A DNA stretch of 64,000 nt from NCBI GenBank assembly GCA_016858145.1, contig JAEHOE010000070.1:372001-436000 (forward strand), given 5' to 3'. The stretch is from Edaphochlamys debaryana. Lineage: Eukaryota > Chlorophyta > Chlorophyceae > Chlamydomonadales. Shown here one piece after another: positions 35,994-46,304 of the stretch; positions within the stretch are counted from its first letter, which is position 1, and every line of letters starts with the position of its first letter. The translations under genes were made by a program, and so were the position numbers. The notes beneath the pieces are model-generated. The model saw only the letters and a list, made by a program, of their open reading frames with translations, searched no databases and was not told the origin of the DNA.

Positions 35994-38900
35994 ATGAGTC
36001 GCCGAGCGGCGACTTGGCGGATACCCACCTTCTTCTTGGCTGCGTTGCTCCACGCCCTAATACGGACAGTGTATGTTATAACTGGGCTGAGAAGTCGTGG
36101 CAATTGCCATGTTTGTGGGGTAGTGGGCTGACTTTTCACAGTTCGCGCCCACCCATTCTGTGCTCGCAGAGACGTCGCGGCTCAGCAAAGCGATAGCAGC
36201 TGTGGGTATCAGCCTCGTGGACCATACCAGCTTGTCAGTGCGCCGGCGAGCGACGCCGATGGCACGGCGTGCTTCGGGTTTGACCCCGACGGCACGCCGT
36301 GCGGCCCCGACAGCGGGTGCTGCGCTTCGGACCTGGACTCCTTACACCTGCTCATACGTAAGCATGTAGAACATGCGGTCATGAGCTGTTCCTCGGTCCT
36401 GTCTGACACGCACAGCGCACTGCCAGCTTGACGAGTGCCCGCTCCGCGCCTTACCTCACAACTTCCTCCCGGTGACACTACAGGCAAGAAGTGCCGCAAG
36501 GACCCAAGCCTCAGGGCGTCCCTAGTGCTGCGCGATGGCACCTCCCGACCCGTCAGCCACTCCATCCAGCGGGGCGGCCCAGGCTCTGCTGGGCGTGTGC
36601 TGGTGCTGAGGGGCTTGGGCCTCAACCGCACCTCCGCGGGCTCGGCTCGGCTGTGCATCAGCTCGCAGCGCCCGGCATGCAGGTGGGCGGGGCTGAGAGG
36701 TAATGAAGCGCAGGGGTGTTCAGATCCTCGTGCTTTATACCACACCCCTCTCTTGTCCTTCCTGCTATGCAGGACCGCCGAGGGCCTCTGCCAGCCCCCC
36801 ACAGGCTCTGCCCCTGGCACCTGCCGGGCTGAGCTGCGGGACTCGGCAGGGGGCTGCTGCTCGGAGTCAGCGGTGGAGGCAGGGAAGGACCGCTCACCTG
36901 CGAGGGCCAAGCCAGCGAGGGCCAAGCCAGCGAGGCCGGGGAGGCGGAGGCCGCCGCCCAGTCCCTCGCCCCCTCGGCAGCCCTCGGCAGCCCCCACACG
37001 GCCGCTGCCCCTCCGGCCCGGGGCGCCCTTGCTGCTCCCTCAGCCGTCTCTGCCCCCTCTGGGGCTGCCGACGTGCGTGGAGGCTTCCATGTTTGACACC
37101 ACGGCCGGTGCTGGCGGGTCGGGCCCTGCTCCCTCCCGCTACTCCCTGTCGGCTGCCGCCTGTGCCTCCGCCCAGGCCCTCATTGCGGGGCAGCTCAACA
37201 CAGCGGCAGCGGGGCAGCTGGCAGCGCCCTTCGCCGCTGCGGGCTGCTCGGACACGCAGGTCCGGGTGTGCGGGAGCCTGGCGGCGTCCGGCGCGGATAC
37301 ATCAGCCCTGCAGGATGACGTGTACACGCAGCTTGACGGTTGCCTAGATGCCGTATTCCCAGAGGGCAACTGCCGTGATGGCACGTACGGCATTGCGGCA
37401 GGGCTCAGCATCTCGGGCGGGGTCTTGCAAGGCAGGACGGGGCGGCTGTGTGAGGCGTCTCCCCCTCCTCAAGCTCCGTCCCGACCCCCTGGGGTGCCAC
37501 AGCCCCCTCCACTCCTTCCGCCTCCCTCCCCTCCGCCTCCTGGCCCCTCCCCCCCTCCCCCGTGGTGAGAAGGGTGTCGCAAGTGCGGGTGTGGTGATGG
37601 TGCAACCTGCACTTGTGCTTGCAGTCCGGCCCGCCACAGTAGCACACGCCGATCCGTGTGCCGTGATGCCTGTCCCTTACTGCACAGGTGGACATGGTTT
37701 GACGATACCGCCTCGCCGCCGCCCAGCCCCTCGCCACCGCCACCGCCGGCGCCCCAGCCCCCATCCAACCCTGCGCCGCCAGAGCCGTTCGCATGCCGAG
37801 TGTGCCTCGGTGTTCAGTTCGTGCGTTTTCCGACGGACTTGCCTATCGATGACACGACAGCCTTCGAGTACACCAAAACGCTTTGCAGTACCGTTGCCCG
37901 TCAGCTGGGCAGGGAGGCGATGAGACTTGTCCGGTCCACGGGTTGCGAAGCCCTCACGCCGTTTACCGCAACTTCTTGTGCCACGTCATCTCTGGATCTA
38001 TGCGCCGCCTTCACATCCAAAGAGTATTCTTCGTATTATGAGCTGGACGCCGCCCTCAATGTCTACATCCAAACCTCTCTTGGCGCCTGGCTTCCGCTGG
38101 TGACGGGCCTCAGGCCACCCGAGTTCTGCCCTTCCAACGCCGGAGGCCTAAGCTTCATCTTTACCCTCTCCTATCCGCCCTCCGAGAGAAACCTATGCCC
38201 TTTCGAGCCCGCTTCTCGAGACGTCTACTGCTATCCCACCGACCCAGCGCCTCCGGATCCGCCGCTAACGCCCCCCTTCCCTCCCCAGCACCCCCCTCCG
38301 CCTCCACCGCCACCACCGCCTCCGCCGCCTCCCCGGCAGCCGCCGCAGCCGCCATCCCCACCGCCACCGCCCTTTCCACCCCCTCAGCCACCTTCACCTC
38401 CGCAGCCGCCTACACCTCCTCCACAGCCCCCAAGCCCGCCCGTGACCCCTGCATCCCCGCCGGATGCGCCGACCGACGGCTCGTCGACCTGTGGCGTGTG
38501 CGGCCGTCTCGCTCTCGTGAGCGATTCACCCGCCGCAATCATGGACGACTATCAATACTTCTGTGCGGTCATCGGTGATACTATTCTGACCGATCTCGGC
38601 TATGCAAGCACCGACAACGGGGTCCGCATGCTGCAACCTTTCCAGCTCTCGTACTGTGGCGAACGCGATCTCCCTTACGACACCATCGAGATTGCGGTCG
38701 AGGTTTGCGGCACAATCGACGCCAGCGACGTTGACGCTTTGCAGCTGTTCAGGGACGATGTGATCCTGTTGCCGGCTTTATGGATCTCGTACATACATCA
38801 CGGGGGGCACATGCCCAAAGGAGCTCGCCGGGTGGAGCATCATTGCTTCCGTTGATGGCCCCGAGGGCGGCACAGATAACGCGGACACGTGCCCCCAAGC

Positions 38901-40294
38901 GACGAGGGCAAACGGCGCCTGCTCCATAGACGATCCTCCAATGCCCCCTGATCCACCATTGCCACCTCCTCCGCCGCCGCCTCCCCCGCCGCCGCCACCG
39001 CTGCCCCCGCCACGCCCACCAAGCCCGCCGCCGCCAGTCGTGCGGCGGTTCCCGCCGCCGCCTCCCCCCAACCCGCCGCCTCCCGCCCGCCCGCCCCCCG
39101 CCCCTGCGCGCTGCCAGCTGTGCTTCTTGCTCCAGTTCGTGGGCGCCGGCACACCGGGCGCCAAGGGCCTGTGCGATGCGCTGGCCAGGGCGGCACGGGA
39201 CCTGCTCAAGCCCCTGGCGGACGCCCAGGGTCTGGTGCTGGGGGCAGGGCAGGGACCGGTGGCGTGGACACAGCTGGGGTGCGGCGCCACGGACAGCCCC
39301 AACATTGCCGCCGTGTCGGTGTGCACCGAACTGCCGGCGGCTGAAGGCCCCCTGCTTCCCCGCGTCCTGCCGTCAGCGCTGAGGGCCGTCTTCAACGCCC
39401 TCTTCCCTCCGACACCCGCCTCCACGGCTGGGGGCTGTGCGGGATACCCCGCCCAGGCTGCATCATACCGCCTGCGGGCGAATGACGGCGTGAACGCGGG
39501 GGGCGGCGGCTGCTTCAGCCCCTCGGACTTCAGCTGCCTCAGTGGGTCTTCTACTCCCCCGTCCCCGCTGGTCAAACCTGGCTTCCGAGCCCCAGCCTTC
39601 CTTGACAGCGCCTTCCCTCCCGATGCGGCATGCGCCAAGGACGCCAGCGGCGGGCCGTTCCGACTGCAGCCGAGCGTTTAGGTGCAGACTGTGACCATCT
39701 TCCCTTCTCGCTATACGGCGTACTGCTTTGGTGTGGTGCTGGCGTCCCCCGTCCCTGAGCCCAGCGCCGTGAGTGGGGTGCGTGGGAGAAAGGTTAAAGC
39801 CTCGGGCAGTTTTTGGCAGAAGCGGGAGGAACCCGGCTAAGCCGAATGCCCACTGCTGTTCCTCTCAGTGCCCCATGTCCGTCCCTGTCCTCCCCTCCCC
39901 CCCCTTACAGGCCTGCTCCGGTACCCGTGTGACTCAGCTCGCCTTCCAAGCCCGCGCGGACCGACGGGCCGACCTGCTGAGCGTCATCGTGCGCGGCCCC
40001 GCGGACCAGCGCCGCCTGCCTGCTCCGGGCGACGCATGGTGGGCGCTGCCCGGGGCGGCGGGGGCGATTGGGTCCCGGTCCATCGGCGATGCGCTGTGGG
40101 TCCGACCCGTGGACTGGACGGTGGACACGGTCCGTGAGCTGTCGGGCCGGGGCCGGGCGCAGGTGTGTCTGGAGCTGCGTTCGGGCGTGGCCCTGGGCGA
40201 CTTCTGTGTGGGCGGCACGGGGGGCTGCTCGGTGGCAATCTACTCCTCGGACACCTGCTGCCCGGTGGGGGCGGCGGGGGCGGCGGCAGCTTAG
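35994..40294 (+). pseudogene. Pherophorin P5, broken by a frameshift and a nonsense codon
   Basis: The six-exon plan is kept: 35994-36070, 36170-36357, 36484-36682, 36773-37564, 37688-39768 and 39911-40294. Exon 1 encodes a signal peptide with core TFFLAALLHALI. Exon 5 has two extra modules, CRVCLGVQFV and CGVCGRLALV. Two lesions break it. Near 38789-38806 the frame shifts: the frame ending in SYIHHGG meets a stop at 38853, while the true continuation (TCPKELAGWSIIASVDG) is one base out of phase. At 39679-39681 a TAG replaces the CAG found in P4 and P6, within the CQLC module. Exon 5 is 1 base off the length that phases require. The rest is well preserved, so the loss is recent, or these are assembly errors. 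Confidence 0.8.
36894..36935 (+). repeat. 15-bp in-frame tandem duplication in the P5 basic linker
   Basis: The 15-base unit GCGAGGGCCAAGCCA occurs twice in a row (reading AKPARAKPA), where the other pherophorins have it once. It accounts for exon 4 being 15 bases longer than in P1, P3 and P4 (792 against 777). Confidence 0.75.
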
Positions 40295-41764
40295 CCAGGC
40301 ACATGGTGCAGCCCCCGTGTATCGGCCGGACGGCCGCCTTTGCTTGCTGAGCCGAGCTGAGCTGACTCCTGTGTACCGCTGGTGTTTCATATGTGAGACT
40401 TAAATACATATATAGCTACAGGTACCTTGGATTGTTGTCGGTAGACAGGACTATGGGGGCGGGACTCACCAGGTGCCTGGTTGCTTGTACTGCGGGGATA
40501 CTGCGCGTAACGTAATGTGGTGCTTGTGGGCAGCTTAGACATGAATGTACAGGTCCCGTACTGCAGAGCGGTGGATACGAGCCTGGTAGACGAGCTCACC
40601 TGGGCTCAGGGGTGGCTCTATTCCCTGCTGAAGAAGGCATTTGAAGCTAGTGACATCTTCTCTTTCGATGGCATGTGTTTGTGCACCCAACCCAACCGGC
40701 CAAGTCCGGCATGGCGGGGTTGCGAAGGCCCCTAACTTATGGCGGCGTGGGTTGATTAGTCCGTGCGCTGTGGGGCGTAGTGCTTGATTGCGCGGCCCCA
40801 GTGCTGCCCGGCCTCGCGGGGTTTGGGGCTCAGCCCATTTCCCTGTCCTGAGGAGGACAGACACCCTTGTTGTTGGGATCCAGTGGGGCAAACTTGGTTT
40901 GCTGCAACTCCTGCAAGATAGGTAGTGCCATGCTACGAGACATGACATCCCACGAACCCAAACAGGTTCAGGCATCACGTCCTGTAAGTTATAGATCCAG
41001 CCAGGCGGCCGAGAGGCAGTTCTTACTCACCCCGAGGTGCCATCGATGGGCGCATGCTGCCGTGCCACCCGGACCCTCGCCTCTGCACCCCGTGAACAGT
41101 CCTGATACCACTTATGACAGTTTCGAGCGGGACGCTAGCTACCCGTCACTGCTGCTCCTAAGACCCGTTCAGTCCTTCCCTGCACCGCCCCAGGCCCCAT
41201 CACCGCCATCACCCATACGATCCACCCGATCCACCCACTGCGGTTGCACATTGCAGTATCCCCTGCTCCTGCAGTTCAAACACCTTGACGACAGCCATAA
41301 CTATTGTGTCCAACCATACATATGTGCGAATCCCAGTACAGAAAGCTGTCTGTACGAGTGTACGTATCAGCATTCCGTGCGTGCGGTCATCTGTCCTCAT
41401 GCCACTCACCGCACGCGTTCCGTAGGGAACACGTGGCACACCACTCAGCTCTATCTCCAGCAGTGCTATCGCCGCACGGCCTCCACAGTGAATAAATGCA
41501 ATGCTTGTGCTTGGCTGCTGACAACCGATGAAGGCTAAGGGGGTTCTTCCGCGCCTATGCGTTGCGGGCAATGCACCATCACATACGACCCACGAGCTCG
41601 GATTGGCGACGTTATGGCAATAATGTTAGCCTCACCCTGGAAAACCACAATGCTACGACTAGGATTTCATCACATCGATCAGCCTCTCTACCAGCATAAG
41701 CACCAGCTGCAGCGCCTGATCTTGTGGCTAAGAAACTTTGCTATCCTTGCCCCCCCCGCGTGAG
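40295..41764. other. Region between the convergent P5 and P6 3' ends
   Basis: A 1.5-kb stretch with no recognisable gene. A 147-codon frame on the minus strand (40535-40978) has no motif, no low-complexity bias like its neighbours and no splice partners; I treat it as chance. The two genes' 3' UTRs must lie at the ends. Confidence 0.4.
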
Positions 41765-44700
41765 CTAGGCTGCCGCCCCCACCGGGCAACAGGTGTCCGA
41801 GGAGTAGACTGCCACCGAGCAGCCCCCAGCGCCGCCCACACAGAAGTCGCCCAGGGCCACGCCCGAACGCAGCTCCAGACACACCTGCGCCCGGCCCCGG
41901 CCCGACAGCTCACGGACCGTGTCCACCGTCCAGTCCACGGGTCGGACCCACAGCGCATCGCCGATGGACCGGGACCCAATCGCCCCCGCCGCCCCGGGCA
42001 GCGCCCACCATGCGTCGCCCGGAGCAGGCAGGCGGCGCTGGTCCGCGGGGCCGCGCACGAGGACGCTCAGCAGGTCGGCCCGTCGGTCCGCGCGGGCTTG
42101 GAAGGCGAGCTGAGTCACACGGGTACCGGAGCAGGCCTGCGGGAGAGAGGTGAAGTGCGTGGATGGAGGGGCATGGCGGAAGAATGGGTCACAATCCTGC
42201 AGCACCCGGCCCTGCCACTGACCCACAGCCCCCAAAGGCCTCTTTCCACGCACCCCACTCACGGCGCTGGGCTCAGGGGCGGGGGACGCCAGCACCACGC
42301 CAAAGCAGTACGCCGTGTAGCGTGAGGGGAAGATGGTCACAGTCTGCACCTGAACGCTCGGCTGCAGTCGGAACGGCCCGCCGCTGGCGTCCTTGGCGCA
42401 TGCCGCATCGGGAGGGAAGACTCCAGTATCGCCGGGGGCGACCGGTACGACACCGGGTGGAGGCATGGGCACAACAACAGAGGACCCAGAGGAACAGTTG
42501 AAGTCCGAGGGGCTGAAGCAGCCGCCACCCCCAGCGCTCACGCCGTCATTCGCCCGCAGGCGGTACGACGCAGCCTGGGCCGGGTATCCCGCACAGCGCC
42601 CAGCTGTGGAGGCGGATGTCAGAGGGAAGAGGGCGTTGAAGACGGCCCTCAGAGCTGACGGCAGGAAGCGGGGAAGCAGGGGGCCTTCAGCCGCCGGCAG
42701 TTCGGTGCACACCGACACGGCGGCAATGTTGGGGCTGTCCGTGGCGCCGCACCCCAGCTGAGTCCATGTGACTGCCCCCTGCCCTGCCCCCAGCACCAGA
42801 CCCTGGGCGTCCGCCAGGGGCTTGAGCAGGTCCCGTGCCGCCCTGGCCAGCGCATCGCACAGGCCCTTGGCGCCCGGTGTGCCGGCACCCACGAACTGGA
42901 GCAAGAAGCACAGCTGGCAGCGCGCAGGGGCGGGGGGCGGGCGGGCGGGAGGCGGCGGGTTGGGGGGAGGCGGCGGCGGGAACCGCCGCACGACTGGCGG
43001 CGGCGGGCTTGGTGGGCGTGGCGGGGGCAGCGGTGGCGGCGGCGGGGGAGGCGGGGGAGGCGGTGGTGGGAGCCTGCGTGCAGGGAAACCCGGCTGCATG
43101 GGTGGAGTCCTCTGCGATTGAGGACCTTGATCTCGCGGCGGCGGGGGAGGACTGGGTGGGGGTGAAGGTGGGGACGGCGGGGATGGAGGTGGGCGCGGTG
43201 GGGACGGCGGGGATGGAGGTGGGGACGGTGGGGACGGTGGGTCAGGCGGCGAGGGAGGAGGCTTGGGTTGCGTGGGTGGGTCGGGTAGGTCGGGCGGGTC
43301 GGGCGGGTAATAGTCTGGGTAGTCGGGGGGCGAAGGGTTTGGTGGGAGGAGTGGGGGCTGTGCGGGTTGAGGTGGAGGCATCTGAGGCCAGGGGGCCCAG
43401 GGTGGCTGCCTGGGGGCCCGCGGCGGGCTGGTGGGAGGTCGAGGTGGCCGGGGAGGGCGGGGCGGTGGGGGGTCGGCCGGCGAGCATGTGATGGTCTTGG
43501 TGGCGGTCGGAAGGCTGCAGGTGCTGCCCTCTGGCGGGGAGAAGACCGACGCAGTGAAGTCGCGGCCTCGAGCCGAGTAGGGGCATCTAGGGCGGTAGAG
43601 GGCGTCCTCGTCGTAGCCTGAGGCGTCGTAGGGGCCCTTCAGGCCCGTGGCATGGGGCAGCCATGTGTGTGCACTCTGAAGCACGAATGCCTGAAGATCA
43701 GCGGCCAAGTACGCAATGTCGTCTTCGGCATTCTCCCAATAGGCGCCACAGGTGGTCAAGGAGTTGTTGGAGCACGTTGTCAGGCCGGCTGCTTGCGCAA
43801 CGTACAGGTACTCATACTCGGCCATCTCATCCAAGTCCTGGCCTAGGCTGACACCGGCTGTTTCACACGTTCCACGGTCGAACGCAAATGCGGACTGCAC
43901 CGCGTCTGGCGGAGATACCTCAACGGTGATGCACACCCGGCAGGCAGGCCCGATTGGAGCTTCGGGTGGTTCAGGGGCCGGGGGCGTGGGGCTCGGCGGT
44001 GGGGCCGGGGGTTGCGAGGGGCTGGGCGGAGGGGAGGCCGTGTCCTCAAACCAGGTCCACCTGTGCGGCCGTGGCGGCAGACGCGACACATACATCAGTG
44101 TGCAGCGCCAAATCGCGAGCAGAAGTGCGCGCAAGCGAGCCCACGAACGACACCCTCTCACCACGGGGGAGGGGGAAAGGGGACAGAAGGCGCAGGGGTG
44201 GGAGGCGGCACGAGGGGCGTAGCCCCAGGGAGGCGGGGCGGTGCTTGTGGAGGAGGGGGCGCCTCACAGAGCCGTCCCGTCTCGCCTTGCAGGGCCCCGC
44301 CCAAGATGCTGAGCCCTGCCGCAACGCCGTACGTGCCGTCACGGCAGTCGCTGCCGGGGAATACGGCATCCAGCCATGCGTCAAGCTGCTTGTACACGTC
44401 ATCCTGCACGGCTGACGCATCCGCGCCGGACGCCGCCAGGCTCCCACACACCCGGACCTGCGTGTCCGAGCAGCCGGCAGCGTCGAAGGGCGCTGCCAGC
44501 TGCCCCGCTGCCGCTGTGTTGAGCTGCCCCGCAATGAGGGCCTGCGCGGAGGCACAGGCGGCAGCCGACAGGGAGTAGCGGGAGGGAGCAGGGCCCGACC
44601 CGCCAGCACCGGCCGTGGTGTCAAACACAGATGCCTCCACGCACGTCGACAGCCCCTCAGGTTGTGCTGGGGGCCGCCGGGGGGCTAAGGGACTGGGCGG

Positions 44701-45685
44701 AGGCCTTCTCCTCCCTGGCCTCCCAGGCTTGGCCCTCGCAGGTGGGCGGTCCTTCCCTGCCTCCACCGCTGACTCCGAGCAGCAGCCCCCTGCCGAGTCC
44801 CGCAGCTCAGCCCGGCAGGTGCCAGGGGCAGAGCCTGTGGGGGGCTGGCAGAGGCCCTCGGCGGTCCTGCATAGCAGGAAGGACAAGAGAGGGGTGTGGT
44901 ATAAAGCACGAGGATCTGAACACCCCTGCGCTTCATTACCTCTCAGCCCCGCCCACCTGCATGCCGGGCGCTGCGAGCTGATGCACAGCCGAGCCGAGCC
45001 CGCGGTGGTGCGGTTGAGGCCCAAGCCCCTCAGCACCAGCACACGCCCAGCAGAGCCCGGTCCGCCCCGCTGGATGGAGTGGCTGACGGGTCGGGAGGTG
45101 CCATCGGGTAGCACCAGAGACCCCCTGAGACTGGGGTCCTTGCGGCACTGCTTGCCTGCAGTGTCACGGGGAGGAAGTTGTGATGTAAGGCGCGGAGCGA
45201 GCCGGCACTCGTCAAGCGGGCAGTGCACTGTGCGTGTCAGACAGGAGCAAGCAGCAGATGATCATCACACTTCAAGTCCCAGGTGCTTACGTATCAGCAG
45301 GTTTACGGAGTCCAGGTCCGAAGCGCAGCACACGCCGTCGGGGCCGCACGGCGTGCCGTCGGGGTCAAACCTGAAGCACGCCGTGCCATCGGCGTCGCTC
45401 GCTGGCGTACTGACAAGCTGGTATGGTGCTTGAGGCCGATTCCCACAGCCGCTGCCGCTCTGCTTAGCCGCGACGTCTCTGCGAGCGCAAGATGGACGGG
45501 TGGGCGGCGTTAAGTGTGAACGCGAACAAGGACGATTTCCTGTATCTGCTCCTGCACAATTTTAAGCGAGTTTTGCTTTCCGCTTACAGCAGCAGAGCTT
45601 GCAGCGCCAGCGCCAACACGACGAGGGAAGCCCGAAAGGGGTCTGCGCTCGTTATTGGCATCAAGTCCCACGAGTTTATTGACAT
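41765..45685 (-). CDS. Pherophorin-like extracellular matrix glycoprotein P6 (one extra module)
   Basis: Six exons on the minus strand (45588-45685, 45291-45478, 44957-45155, 44162-44866, 42263-44060, 41765-42136) give 1119 aa. Exon 1 encodes a signal peptide with core LVVLALALQALLL; a second in-frame ATG at 45661 is an equally good start. The N-terminal domain matches P4 and P5. Exon 4 is 72 bases shorter than in P4 because the linker before TCVEAS is deleted. One extra module in exon 5 starts CRVCITVEVS and has TTCSNNSLTTCGAYW in its core. A poly-proline stretch with many Pro-Ser and Pro-Asp repeats leads to CQLCFLLQF. A patch in the last module (around 42416-42490) differs from all other copies. 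Confidence 0.85.
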
Positions 45686-46304
45686 GCATCAGTTAGCCGC
45701 TACCTAGGGTGTGTATATACAGCTTCTTCTACCGCTAGGTGCTGCTGGAGTTTTGGTCATCGTGCAACCCAGTGGGCTTGGTGCACGACCCAGTCCCTAT
45801 GTGTGTTGAATATAGAGCTATTTGAGTCGCAATGCAGAAACCATGAAGCTTTCGTCCGGGTGAGCGGCCCCAAGGGCCACGCCCCGCCGGATGTGCCGGA
45901 TCGGACTTTCAACTCCGCAGCCGTCCCCAGCCAGGTCCGCAGCCTGCCGTGCCTGGCGGCAGGCGCCTCAGCAGGCTCCAGCGCTCGATCTCTGCCGTGC
46001 ACCACATCAGCGCCTGTGTGGAGCAACACGCCAGCGAAGGGGGCTCTCCCTGTAGTCATCCAGCGCGGGAAGTCCCGCCTCCATCAGGCTCCATCCCTCT
46101 CCATCAACCAGCCAGTTCCCCATTCCCTGCCATCCTGCCCTGCGCTAAGTGGTCGCAGGACGGACATGATTTGCAGGGCAGCAGGAGCCAGCACAAGCAG
46201 ACATCCAGCACAGCACGGCACAACAGCACTCGTCGTACAGTCGTGTACGTGCACTATGTTGGCACGCAACCACATGCCAACCGCAGTACACAGTATACAG
46301 CGGG
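45686..46304. promoter_or_regulatory. Divergent intergenic region between P6 and the histidine-phosphatase-like gene
   Basis: This roughly 0.6-kb gap lies between start codons on opposite strands. One frame near 46234 reads VVYVHYVGTQPHAN, which superficially recalls a histidine-phosphatase start, but it is closed by a stop and does not splice in phase. An exon upstream of 46305 cannot be excluded. Confidence 0.35.

Noticed and set aside
39679..39681. TAG read as glutamine (alternative genetic code, as in some ulvophytes), since CAG stands here in sister copies
   Set aside because: TAG is used as the terminal stop in SPT4, P4, P5 and the 79-aa gene, and a separate frameshift also breaks P5. 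A plain nonsense mutation or sequence error is simpler.
40535..40978. 147-codon open frame on the minus strand between P5 and P6
   Set aside because: No domain, signal, splice partner or paralogue in the window; such lengths are common by chance in GC-rich DNA.
46200..46304. VVYVHYVGTQPHAN as the catalytic start of the histidine phosphatase
   Set aside because: The frame closes with a stop at about 46306 and does not join the next exon in phase; the motif lacks Arg-His-Gly.
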